From assembly GCA_005406025.1 (NCBI GenBank), contig BGZK01000859.1:62001-126000 (forward strand): a DNA stretch of 64,000 bases. The letters are read 5' to 3'. This document shows, in pieces, positions 36,250 through 47,590 of the stretch. Under the pieces are notes generated by a model. That model worked only from the letters and a program-made list of their open reading frames with translations, ran no database searches and was not told the DNA's origin. The stretch is from Eumeta japonica. Lineage: Eukaryota > Arthropoda > Insecta > Lepidoptera > Psychidae. Each line of letters begins with the position of its first letter. The stretch's first letter is position 1. Both the position numbers and the translations under genes were made by a program.

Positions 36250-38150
36250 CATAATGTATTAGATAAGGTCCATATACAACCCCATCAGATTTGGGAAAAT
36301 ATATTCGTTCCGGTTGTAATGAGTGTAAATTATGTTTGATTAGATGGATTACTGAATATCAAGGTGAGCAAGTGCCGAGGGCTGAATGGTATGAGGGTGT
36401 ATAAACATGTCATATCGTTAACGTTGCGCGAGAGGGTACCAGGGTGAACCCTATTGTACTGAAGCCCTTATCCTCCTACAATGGACCTCTGGGGAGATGG
36501 ACCATTTATGTCCTATACTTGTAGGAACAATATGATTAAAAAAGAAACTACTACACAAAAAAAGACGTTTATAGACGGCGAAATTGAAGCGACAGAAAAA
36601 CATTGCTTATGAAAGCAATATAGACAAGCGAAAACACTTGGAAAAAACGTTTAACAATAGATAAATATAAAGAAAACGTATCGTTAGAATAACGCTTTAT
36701 TAGGTGTGATAAAAATAGGATTCGTACGCAGAAAATCAGGAAAAACGAATCATCCGTAGAACGTGCTTTTCAGACACACAACGTTGGAGTACATAGGTAG
36801 GTACAAGAAGAAGAAAGTGGATATTAGGATCTAGATTGTTGGATTTTAGATAACTTTATTCATAGTGTCTATAATATCAGTTAAATATTAATAGACTCTG
36901 TCCTCACAGATTAAGTGGACAGTCTTTTGGAACTTTGAGATTATTAGATATTGAACTGTTATGTAAGAAAAGTTTATATACAGAATTTATTAATTTTCGA
37001 AAAGAAATTACTAATTTTCGAAAGGTGTACCCTAAGATTTAACACAAAAAATATTATATCGTTAATTGAAAGTGAAATTTGTTGTCAAAATGCTGAGAAA
37101 ATCTCAAATAAATTTCAATGTAAAGAAAAAACGAAGGCGGGTTTAACGAGACACTAAATTTATACCAACCTTTAAGTTTAGTAAAAGTACCGTTTTAATC
37201 AAAATAAGATATTTGTTTGGAAATGCAATAAAACCTTTGCATGTACTATTTTGATAGAAAAGCCGAACTACGGAATCCCATATAAAAAACGAAGGCTTAG
37301 AGAAAAAGTTGTGAAATAGATTTTGTGCTTCGTGTGCTTTGTGCCCCGCGCGAAATTATTTGAACATATCTAAGAATGGAATCGAGGATAAGAAGTGTAA
37401 ATAGAAAGTGCCTCCGTTAAAAGCGAGTTCATTTTCGAAGCCCCAGCCGATTGAAAAACCCCGCGGGCCACAGGAGAGGCCGGCGTAAGTGTTACAAGCT
37501 TATTCGAAAAAAATTTCATATTTTATGCATACATTTTTTGTACGTTATGTAAATTTCATTCTATCTTCCCTCGATTGCCAATTTGATTACTTGAACAGGG
37601 ACTTAGAGTATGGTCACAGTTGGATTTGGATGAGGACATTTGGTTGTCAATCAATTTTGTAATATCAATGAATATACATATACATTGTTTGATGACAAAA
37701 TTCAGATAGGATTTCTCTTTTCAGACTCTAAATATTTTTAGAAGTTACACTCTTATAGTCGAGTCGTGTTTCTGTTTGAATAAGTTATTTTGATCAGAAT
37801 GAAGTTATCCGTTGCAGCATTGCTATCTCAGATTATGCAGGAGCCCTCGGGCGTAGAGTTTCATATTCATCTAGTAAGGCAAATTGAAGCATCAGATTTT
37901 AAGCGACAGTTAAATGACGATCCTGGCATTTTGAGGCCCCGATCAGATAAGAGGCCTGAGCCCCCATGAGTCCTTAAGGTAAAACGGAACCGCGTTGCAG
38001 ATATTATCAAAATATATCCGTCAATAAAATGTATCGGTAAAATATAAAACTGTATTTTTTTTAAAGTACGTACCGTGAACGAATTCTGAAGGTTACTTTT
38101 CATATACAGAATTAATGTCCAATTCTAAAATTTGAGGTACGTCTGAGACG
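36250..38150. other. non-coding DNA with no recognised element
   Basis: AT-rich. A GC-richer stretch at 37435-37495 has a donor-like GCGTAAGTG but no frame. Confidence 0.45.
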
Positions 38151-38154
38151 TTTG

Positions 38155-38410
38155 TCCGGCCCGAGCGATCGATCTTCTCCTTTCGCTGCGATAACTACAA
38201 TAGCTTACGCGCTCTATTGAGAGGCAAAAAATGTCAGTCGTTCATCTTCGTTCGATTGAGCGGGCGGATATTGAATGACCCTCGCCCGCGACACGCGTCA
38301 CACGCGTTCGCGCGTCCGCGCCGGGCCGCGCCGGACCGCGCCGTCCGCACCCACCGTCCGAGACGGTGTGAAATGTCGAGGCCGAGTGGACACCTTGCCG
38401 ATCGATTTTA
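38155..38410. promoter_or_regulatory. GC-rich island
   Basis: Strongest GC/CpG block of the window at 38280-38370 (CGCGTCCGCGCCGGGCCGCG). Open frames on the plus strand are composition effects. Could be a regulatory CpG patch or an unrecognised 5' exon. Confidence 0.25.
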
Positions 38411-38557
38411 ACCATCCAAAGAATATGAAAGAAAGACGTCGATCAACGCCAAAGAAAAGTATTTGGGGTGTATAAAAGTTCGGAATTTTTTTTTCATGTT
38501 AAATATTTTTTTCTTTTAACAGACCCGCGACGAGACAAAATATTAGATATTGATGTA

Positions 38558-39842
38558 CGGTGGGAGAAAATGTTTTTTTTCATATTTTATATGCAAATTC
38601 ACGATAATTATTGATATAATTGCATACCATTGCAGTAGAAATTTAAGACTTCTGATCAAAAAACTGCGACAAGTAGTTTTGACAGTCCTTTACATTTACA
38701 TAACACTAACTAAAGAATTCTGAAGAGACAGAAATAGGGTTGACCTTTGAGGGTGCAAGGTCAACCCTATACAGTGGATGCATTAGCACTTCCCAAACTC
38801 TCTCAATATTTGCTCAATGGATGTGTGTGTGGTCTGGCATTATCTTGGTGAAAAACCACACCCTTTCTGTTGATCAATTCCAGCCCTTAATTTTTCATTT
38901 TTTGATCTTGAATCAGGGCTATACGGTAGATGCAATAACACTTCTCAAACTTTCTCAGTATTTGCTCAGTGGTTGTTTGTGGTCTGGTGTAATTGTGGTG
39001 AAAAACTAAACTCTTTTTGATCATCAATTCCGGCGTTTTTCTCTACTTCTTGATAAAGTCTCATCAGCTCTTGACAGTAGAAATCTGAATTGATGGTTTT
39101 GTCCGGCGGTAAAGCTGATAATGAATAATGATCTCACCATACATATAGCATCAATTTATTGCAGAGTTAATCCGGGTTTCGCTATAGCATGTGGAGCTTG
39201 TTTGCCTTTTGATCATGATCTTTTCGCACGTTTTGTCATAGGTAATCCATTTTCATTACCAGTGACCAATCTTTTTAAAAACTGTTCGGTTTTATTTCAA
39301 TACAGAATCGCAAATTAATACACGATTCATTAGATTTCTTTCAGTGAATTCGTGTGGGATCCAAGTATTCATTTGAATGAAAACTGTTTCGTGGTTATTA
39401 TTCTAAGAACTAATATGCCGATCTTGATCTACTTTTTCAAAATGGCATCAAATTTATCCGTAACAGGTCGACCAGAGCGAGGTTCATCTCTGATATCAAA
39501 ATTATCGCACTGAAAATTTTTAAAACAGTTTTGTGCTACTCTTACCGACACTGAAATAGTCTATAAACGTCATAATTTTTTTTTCATGGCTTGTGCCGCA
39601 TTTCTCTATTTTTTGTAATAAAACTTCAAATTGTATCGAATTTCTACGTTAGATCTATTAAATTTGATGGACAGAAAAATAATATAAAAATGGCGGGACA
39701 CCGCTTATAATTTTTATTTTCCCTTTTTTAAAATGTCGTCTATTTAATGGTAACAAAACTAGCCAGATACAAACAGCACAACCAAACAGATTTTACGGCA
39801 ACTTTTCACTTATAAAATATGTATAAACTTTTTTTCCCGACC
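38558..39842 (-). mobile_element. full-length mariner relic with internal duplication
   Basis: About 1285 bases flanked by TA on both sides (38556-38557 and 39843-39844). Ends CGGTGGGAGAAAATG and CTTTTTTTCCCGACC are imperfect inverted repeats. Interior matches the copies at 3678 and 13088. A block beginning at 38775 (TGGATGCATTAGCACTTC) is repeated in tandem at 38927 (TAGATGCAATAACACTTC), offset 152. At 38736-38768 AGGGTTGACCTT and AAGGTCAACCCT form a foldback that other copies lack. Frame broken in many places. Confidence 0.9.
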
Positions 39843-39844
39843 TA

Positions 39845-40780
39845 ATACATATCGTTGGATATTTATTAGGTTGATGGAGTTGTAGATGATAATATACAAA
39901 CGTATTTATGACCAGAAATTCGATGTGAAAATTTCCAGTTTTAAACGCATATTTAATTTTACAAACATGTAAATTAAAATGCGGAATCCAAAGAATGTGA
40001 GACCTATTCACATTTATGCGTTTTATCTTTGAAGGTCGGTTTGAAAATTGTCTATCACGCAAAACATTCAACCACACCGTACTTTTCTTAAACATAATCT
40101 TATTGTGATTAAACATTCTACAAAATAGGTCGATAGTTTCTGTGAATGGTGTGGACATGTGATACTGGATTAGTATTTGAAGTCTGAGCGAGGAGGGTAA
40201 ATCAAGCTCAACCTGTCCAATGGGCTCTGCTCATCTTAGGAAGTTTACATTGAAAAATAATCCCTTATCCGATTTGGGCAACTGCATTTAATAATAACTT
40301 TTACATTTAATACTGTCTAAAGGCAACAACAAATATTGTTCAAGAAATCATTGAGTTTATTTTTTTAACAATATGGCAAAAAATTGACATATTTTACACA
40401 ACGTAAACAACGTGATTCTATGAATTGACACCATGGCTACAATTGGCGGACTTACGTAGGTGTGAGTGTATGGCTATTGCTCGTAAGTTCATAAGGATTT
40501 AGAGGTCATCAACTGTTGCACCAGGATATACTCACTTCTAATATTTTTAATTTTTATCAAACATTTGTATCTACGTATATTTATATAACGTTGTTGTTTA
40601 TTTTATCACTTCATGCTTATTTATAGCAGCGACATGAACCTATTTCGATTTGCTCAACTTCAAATGTACGAAAACAAAACAAATGAACACAAACAAAAAT
40701 AAAACTCATAAAGAGCTACAATAGTCATAAGGGCTTATAGGGTTTAATTTATTCTGATTATATAGAGATAAAGTAGAATA
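39845..40780. other. AT-rich non-coding DNA
   Basis: A 121-codon minus frame at 40158-39793 runs across the mariner end and has no domain; not called. Confidence 0.5.
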
Positions 40781-40784
40781 CCGC

Positions 40785-41050
40785 TCCTAAGTACGAACGC
40801 GCGATATTAAAAGCGTTAAATATCATTCCCTGCGTTCGCACGACACGTCCCCGTGCAATATAACGTGACGTTTTGCATTACGTGTAACGAGTTCGAACGC
40901 GACGTGCGGCGGCGCCGGCGCTTATGAAAACAAATCATTTTAAAAACGCAATAAACCTTTACGAGCTGTCAGCACCGTTGATTTATAGTAATAAAGAGTA
41001 GCTTTTAAAACGTACGGCGCCGCGGAAAAATGCTATTCGCTTTTGCGCTT
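40785..41050. promoter_or_regulatory. GC-rich island
   Basis: CGCGATATTAAAAGCG, GACGTGCGGCGGCGCCGGCG and TACGGCGCCGCGG in an AT-rich setting. Candidate regulatory element. Confidence 0.22.
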
Positions 41051-41505
41051 TAGTATAGCATACAACCTTTTCGCCATTCCTGCAACGTCGGGTTATCGAG
41101 TTAATACCATAATTATATTTCTCTTGCGATAGTTTCAGAGAATCTGGACGCGTGGGATGGTAGGTTAAAAAAAAGGATGTCAATTGCTGCTTTGGTGCGC
41201 CCGCGTCGAAACAAATGCACAGTTCAGGGTGTATACTGTACGGGTATTTTATTATTTTAAGTCGTATACATTTAAATGGATCCGATTAATGGTACGAAAT
41301 TCGTATATTGCGGTTACGGTCGTTTCTTTCCTTTATGATTTTGCCCGAACGTCTGTCTGTTTCCGAAATTATTGCTTTCTCGTTGTAATCATACAAAAGT
41401 TCTAATACGACATTTTGACAAAATTTTACTCCACACTTACGTTCATAATCAATGTTACATGTATTAATTATGGATGTTAGTGCATTTTAGCAAGTGTTTT
41501 ATATT

Positions 41506-42175
41506 GTACTAGTTTTTGCCCGCTGCCCGCTCGCATAGACATAAAATGATAAAAATTTTCATTGGATAGAATTTGCGTAAAACTCATCTTCTGTGAACGT
41601 CTATGTCCCGAAAAGAGTAAACTATGCCAAAAGTTCAAATCAATTGCACCTTTAGTTTCGGAAATCTCGTAATGAGTTAGTCAGTCAGTCAGTCAGTCAG
41701 TCGGTGGTATTTCGCTTATTCGCATTTGTGTCTTGATATCTTATAATATCTAAAAGTTAACAGATATAGTATTTTTTTGCGATAATAGAATTTTAGGCTA
41801 AAATATATAATAAATTAGTAAATAACATTATTTGTATTTTCTACTCATTTAGAAATACATTTACTTGGTAAAAGGTTAAATTCTAAAATAAAAGTTTTAA
41901 CGTTATTGGACCAATTTTGCTTTATACATTCCAAACCCTATATATATGTCATATTTTGACCCTAACTAGGTTTTTTAAAAAAATAACGAAATTACACTCA
42001 AAATATCCAGCAAAATCGGCCATAGTTTTTAATTTTGTTGACTTTGATTGACCTTGATTTTTTACAACTCCAATATATTGTAAACCTAAGTATTCAATAT
42101 CAATTTTAACTCGATACCTCGACGGCATTCCCGAAAAAAAAGGTCTTTGCAGACAAACATACGAATATTATAAAC
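41506..42175 (+). repeat. dispersed repeat with GTCA microsatellite
   Basis: Starts ACTAGTTTTTGCCCGCTGCC; then GTAAAACTCATCTTCTGTGA and a GTCA run of about six units at 41678-41702. Later text (ACCCTAACTAGG, AAAATCGGCCATAG, GCAGACAAACATACGAATAT) is typical LINE-end sequence. Confidence 0.6.
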
Positions 42176-42179
42176 ATTT

Positions 42180-42976
42180 ATTTGAATTGTGGAACCCTAA
42201 ATATATTTTAAAAATATATATGCATACACACATCAATTTCTGGATCATGAACAGATAGTAAAAATGTTCAGATAGAATGTTTTGTGAAGTAGAGCTTAAA
42301 ATCGACGTACAATTCGTGGCATTTCCGTTTTATTGCTGTCGTCGAGGTTCTACTGGACGTGAGCAATTCAATACGTCAATGTAACGCTAGTGAATGGCGG
42401 CGGGGCGGCGGGGGCAGTGGTGGCGGTGTAAATGAAAGGCTCGACGTCAAAACATAGTTTTATTTACAAAAACAAAGTATGTACACGAAACCTACACGGC
42501 TTACATTTGGAAAAATTTGGAAAATATTTAAAACTTTACAATTTAAGTACTGACGTTGAATTACGTCTAGAATCTGATATTTTATTCGCATTAATATCAG
42601 TGACGATTCGATACTGAAAATTAAGTACATTTAGTTGCGTTTAATTAAATTAACAATTTTTTCTTTTCAACAAAATGTATAATTAACTTAAAGCAGTTCA
42701 AATTTCACTACTAATTCACAGCTAATTTGTATGATCACAGTCAAAAATAAAAATGACAATGTATTTACATTTTATAAAAGTATTTGATACTCTCCTGTAA
42801 TTCGATTCATGTTACATCACTATTAAGTCCATGGCATTAATAATCGCTTTCGAGGCGATTCAGTAGTTACCGTCTAATCATTTAAATCTATATAATACAT
42901 TGAAGTCCAGTTAGCCGTATATGTTTTCAATAAGATGCTCAATGTAATAAGGAGTACGATAAATGTAGAAGTGGGC
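42180..42976. other. mostly AT-rich DNA
   Basis: A short GC-rich patch at 42390-42428 (GGCGGCGGGGCGGCGGGGG) is the only distinctive part. Confidence 0.5.
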
Positions 42977-43080
42977 TTAAAGTTGGTGACAATAGAGGCG
43001 AAAAAGAAGGGAAAGAAGAATAGATTCTCTCCGAGCTGCCTGGCCGCTCACGACTACGCAATGCACGACTGAAGCAGAAT
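42977..43080 (-). CDS. candidate dpr terminal exon (uncertain)
   Basis: On the minus strand an acceptor TGCCCAACAG ends at 43081. In the phase left by the Ig2 exon the frame reads DSASVVHCVVVSG, a basic stretch QAARRES, then a partly hydrophobic end ILLSLLFRLYCHQL and TAA. From family memory, Dpr proteins continue after SSS with DSASVVVHV and a Gly-containing tail, so the phase and the first six residues fit well. Against it, HCVVVSG departs from the usual strand. The acceptor also lies inside a 40-bp tandem repeat whose other units carry similar acceptor-like sequence, so chance or a repeat is possible. Confidence 0.28.
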
Positions 43081-43215
43081 CTGTTGGGCAGAAATCGACA
43101 CACATAAATCCGGGCAGAATCTATGGGTTGAGATTAATGTACATAAATCCAAGCAGAATCTTTTGGGCAGATATTAACGCACATAAATCCAAAGTAGAAT
43201 CTGTTGGGCAGCGAT
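43074..43215 (-). repeat. 40-bp minisatellite
   Basis: Four units start with GCAGAATCT or a variant at 43074, 43114, 43153 and 43194 (spacing 40, 39, 41), each with TTGGGCAG or similar; the first three carry ACATAAATCC. On the minus strand the units present repeated acceptor-like CCCAACAG/ATTCTGC edges; the first of these is the acceptor of the candidate dpr terminal exon. Confidence 0.85.
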
Positions 43216-43219
43216 TGCT

Positions 43220-44335
43220 TATGTATAAATTCAATGAACATTATACGTAGTCGAGGTCAAGAGCTGACTTTACCGGGGATGATCGCCATTTGCATTTATA
43301 TTGTGTCTCGGCGGAACGGCTAATAAATTCAGGAGTTCTATTACGTTAACCTAGACTGATTACGTGTAGGAACGGTGTCTATTTAATGAATACTTTAAAT
43401 ATGGGCTTTTGCTTAATCCCATTCGCTTTGCATCGACGAGACGTTAGCATTAAAGTTACTAAAAATCGATTTAACTTTAGCCAACTCAGGAATGACATGG
43501 ACAAAATGTTTGCTTGTGTTGAAGGAACATACCAAATAATAATTATTTATATTAATCAACTCTTATATCTTAATCAAAATTATAGTATTTTATTCAACAT
43601 ATCTTTAGTTCTATTTCAGTGAATATATATTGTTCACTGCATATTTTTTTGTTTTCTTTGTTTAAGCTAATTTAATACAAATGGCAATAAAAATAATTTA
43701 CAATAACTGAATAAAAACAATAGTCATTATTCTGACGATTAACAAGTTTGACATGCCATTAAAAGCTCAGGTAATTATAGCTTTTTGCATAGATGCATGC
43801 AATAGTGATTTTCAAGTAATCCGTTATATACAAATATATTAGCTCCGTTTTGGTTTATATATCCATTACAGTGGAAAACATCCTAAATACGTGGGTATGT
43901 CTTTAAATTGTATAAATCTAAAACTTTATGAGATGTTTCAACCTTTCGTTAATGCTACAATGTCAGTTATAAACCATATGAGTTCACTTAAGGTGTGGCC
44001 ATTGCAATTATCGTTACCTCCTATCTATCGCTTTTCATCAACTTTAGCTATTGACATACTCTGCACTTTTCAATGTCTCGTGAGTCGTCGTTTGACTTAA
44101 AACATATTTAAATATTATCGAATGAATATACCGGAACGAAAACGTGTATTCGTATGTAGTCTGTAATTGAAATCACACTAGATAGGTATAAGAATAGTGA
44201 AGTCAGAAACGAAATGGTTTGAAAGAAGATGTAGTGACTAATCGGCGATCTGGCCTGGATCAATGAAAGTATTAAGATGTCTCGTAAGTAATGTCGATTT
44301 TTAATGTTCACTTTGTTTATTAAATAATCGTACAA
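43220..44335. other. AT-rich non-coding DNA
   Basis: Nothing recognised. Confidence 0.5.
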
Positions 44336-44339
44336 AAAG

Positions 44340-44655
44340 ACAAACTTAACATTAAAGTATAGCCCTTTGTGTGTTACGGTCTTAACCCAACTTTCATTCA
44401 GTTTTCATTTTAAGTGGTGATGCGTGGTATCTTTAAAAGGTCCAAGGGAGTCTAATAATTGATGAGTGCTGGTATTGGGTTCGTTTTCTACTGCTTTCTT
44501 GGTAGCCTCAATATCTCATACAGGTAGATGACCAAAGCGCGAATGATCTACCAGCATTAAATCTCCAGTGTTAAAACGATTATACTAAAGCTGTGCTGTT
44601 CGCTCATTGACTGTAACTTTTCCTTCAATTTCATATATTGTCCTGCTGCCGCGGC
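44340..44655 (-). pseudogene. mariner N-terminal remnant, different lineage
   Basis: Minus strand reads IEGKVTVNERTAQL, stop, YNRFNTGDLMLVDHSRFGHL, stop, then IEATKKAVENEPNTSTHQLL and DSLGPFKDTTHHHLK. This matches the paired helix-turn-helix DNA-binding half of mariner transposases (usual: G.GTVSERTxxxWFxRFxxGDxxLxDxxRxGxP ... STRxLAxxLGxSxxTIxRHLK). Three in-frame stops; the catalytic half is missing. It shares no obvious DNA identity with the other three copies, so it is probably another mariner subfamily. Confidence 0.8.
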
Positions 44656-44659
44656 TGTT

Positions 44660-46195
44660 TTAAGCTTTTGTTTTCAAATACGTGCATTGTTAAGACATGA
44701 CTAATAATGTATTAATAATACACGAATTTCATATCAATCGCACTCCATAAATTTTAATTTCTTGCCTTGTCAAATAGGAAAGACAATATCATTAAAAGAA
44801 AGTATAACATTTGTACTCTTCATAGAACGAGACACTTATCGTAATAAGTTATGACATGTATAAAAATAAGCGTATGAATTCCAGTTCTGCAAATCTAAAT
44901 CACTTATGAGACACAATCGCAGAACAAATCTATAGAGCAAATGTGTATCATGGAAAAGTCGATAAGGGTCATTCTAGAAAATGATACACCGACCAAATTG
45001 ATGGTATACTTAAGAAAAGCCATATTTTATGAACTTGAAACCAGCGTTCTTGTATGAAACGATAGATGGCTGTCAGTGAAGCAAAAGAGTACCAAAAATC
45101 GTACAGTATATGTATGTGTGTGATCCTTGTCTACCTTTCTGTATAACCTTTCTGTATGATTCTTAGAAACTCAATGAAAATCTAAATTAGTCTTAATATT
45201 AACTAATACAAATTTGTATTACAGCATAAAAATGTTAAATCCCAATTATCAGGAATATTGTAGTGATTCTTTGACACAGAACGATCTTCGACATGAAAAT
45301 ACGTTGATGACGATATGTTAGTTGACTTTATAGTAGTGTAATCAAACTATTGTGTCGATAAATAGTGAAAGAGCTTAAGTCAAATAAATATCTCATTGTA
45401 TCTGTTTACAATTTGAATCGTGTAGTTTCAATAATGACAGTGGGAGTAATTTGAAGACGATCAATTGTAATGTATAAGGAATAAAACAGTAGATTCATAC
45501 ATTTTTATTAAAAAAGATTTCTATTTTAACTTGGACTGATTTGTTACACACTCTGTGGATTAAAGCTACTCTGGGAAAAGAAAACTGTTACTGGACTTGA
45601 ACTTGTGTTACTGGTCACAGATGGTTGTTATTGGCTAAATCGGACCTAAACGTATTTGATTTACGCAAACGTTGTGACTTAGGGGATTATGAAAAAAGTC
45701 TCATGTCTATAAAATATGATGAATTTAGTTCACTTTGACTTAAACTGACTTATTTCTTGCATTAAGGATGAAATTTCTCAAATATATTGAAAAATACCAG
45801 TAGCGGACTTAATCATGTTTGATATCTATCGACACTACAGGTAAATAAAAGATTTATTTTTCAAACCCAAAATAATACTCATTTTAATAATTATTAAATT
45901 AAGATTGTCAATATAATTATAGGGTAAATTATTTTTCAATATTTCCTTTCAATTCTTACGTCAAATTTTACTTCAGAAAAAAAAAATAGTAAGATAAATA
46001 TTAGAAAGAATTTTTTGTAAAGTGTATTTGTGTAGTATTTGGATTGAACCGTCCGTCTTGAACGAGAATTTATTTTCTTCTTAAATCTATATTCACTGAA
46101 ATAGGACGAAGCCGAGCTTATTCTTTAAATTTTTATAACTTTTAGGCGGTAAAGATAAAGAAAAATGAGGATTTTTTTTTTTCTAAATATGACAG
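44660..46195. other. AT-rich DNA downstream of the dpr Ig2 exon
   Basis: At 45058-45112 the words GAAACGATAGATGGCTGTCA, GTGAAGCAAAAGAG and AAAAATCGTACA recur at 52570-52624 as GAAACGATTGATGGATGTTA, GTGAAGCAAGAGAG and AAAAATCGTACA: a short dispersed repeat. Otherwise nothing recognised. Confidence 0.5.
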
Positions 46196-46252
46196 CATTT
46201 ATTTAAAACAATGAAAGATCTTATAAACGTAATTGATACGCATTTATCTAAC

Positions 46253-46410
46253 CGGAACTGCTAGGCGCACAGGTGTAGTTTCCCGAGTCTCTGGGAGAAG
46301 CTCTAGCGATGAGCAGCCGGCTGGTGCGGGTGCGTTGCTCGGTCTCGACGCTGATGCCGCCCCTCTGCGCGTAGTTGACGACGTGCGGCCCGCGGTACCA
46401 GTAGATGAAG
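46253..46410 (-). CDS. dpr: dpr exon: most of Ig domain 2
   Basis: 158 bases, acceptor GCTTCCCAG. The first base completes the Ser codon and the frame reads SFIYWYRGPHVVNYAQRGG, then TRTSRLLIARASPRDSGNY and TCAPSSS. The core Trp, the tyrosine corner DSGNY and the second domain-2 cysteine are all present; NYT is a sequon. The likely donor is GTTAGA, after SSS plus one G (phase 1). This is weaker than the other three donors. Without splicing, the frame meets TAG at 46250-46248, and an AATAAA lies near 46203-46198. The G strand of the domain and the C-terminal tail must come from another exon. Confidence 0.94.
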
Positions 46411-47329
46411 CTGGGAAGCATGCTGCCCGATTGTAGTAATACACCGGTCGTTAGACTAAACTTTGAATATACGAAGTATAAGCTAAGCAAAGGAAATGAC
46501 AAATAGAGGTAAGAATAGCGTGGGAAAACATCTTAATTAAGTAGTATATTGAGCATAGAAAACATGTAAATACAGTCGTACATAGTTATTTTTCATAATA
46601 AAAAAAAAATACATTTATTTACTTTTTTTACTCAAATACAGAACTGTTTTTTCTTATTGATTTATATAAAAAGCTTAAATGTGAGATTAGTTTTAAGGTA
46701 TTCGTGTTTTGGTTTTTAGAGGAGGCTTTTGTCGCAGGACAAGCTGTTACAAGCAACAACCCGATTGCCGATGTTATAATGTAAATTAATTAGTATTGTC
46801 TTATAAAAAAGTAGAGTAGCAAGATATATACACAATATTGTAAAGAAGGTAACAGCAATAAAGGCTTATTATTATTATTCGTGTTTTGGTTTATGCTGGC
46901 ATCATAATCCGACTCGAAAATGAACCTTGTATGAAATAAAATATATGTATTTTAAATTTAAAATTATGAAGGTCTTTGTCAAGTAAAGAAATTTTTTGCA
47001 ATAACGATAATCTATACGAGTCATAAAACAGTAGAACCGAGTGTCTATATATTGAAGGTAAGTATAAAAAATGGAAAGGAGATGATAAGGGAAAAACGAT
47101 TTCTTAATTATTCGTATGACTTTCTAACAGTATATATACATCTTTAAAATTACTGAATGGATTTTGAGGCAAGTTTCACGGATATATAGAATTTGGCTTG
47201 GAGCAGAATATAGAACTTAAATTGGATATCAGAAGAAAAAAATGCGTTATCCCAGTGTTATATAGTCAATATTTTATTTAGTTATTAGCATTTATTCTGC
47301 CATCTTACATACTGGAACCTTTAGCAATA

Positions 47330-47590
47330 TCGGAATTAAAAAGGGATGTGGAGAAAAATCGAGAGCAAGAACAGAGACCGAAATTGAAAACGCGACCAAC
47401 GTCAAAACTGAGTGTCAGATAGGGATGGAATCGAAGCCCGGACCTGAATCGAAATCAAGAACGGCATCGGACTAGAATTGAAAACAGCAACGGGATTAGG
47501 ATTGACTGCAATGTCCTTCCATATAAAAGATGAAGAAACACTGTATTGTGTGTCAACTTGGGCGAAACCACGGGCGGAAAGCTGGTTATG
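47330..47590 (-). repeat. tract element with CCGCGGGC-type end
   Basis: GATTC-type tract in minus orientation (GGGATGGAATCGAAGCCCGG, AATCGAAATCAAGAACGG), then CATATAAAAGATGAAGAAAC, GGGCGAAACCACGGGCGG and AAAGCTGG. The order matches the copy at 60285-60550. Confidence 0.7.

Noticed and set aside
39793..40158. 121-codon minus-strand ORF
   Set aside because: Runs through the terminal repeat of the mariner at 38558-39842, so it spans an insertion boundary.
41678..43215. Regular repeats considered as CRISPR-like arrays (GTCA run, 40-bp units)
   Set aside because: A eukaryotic setting with no spacer diversity, no cas genes, and units repeated head to tail without unique spacers.
46233..46436. Plus-strand ORF and a second minus-strand frame
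   Set aside because: Shadows of the dpr Ig2 exon; the supported frame is the one with SFIYWYRG and DSGNYTC.
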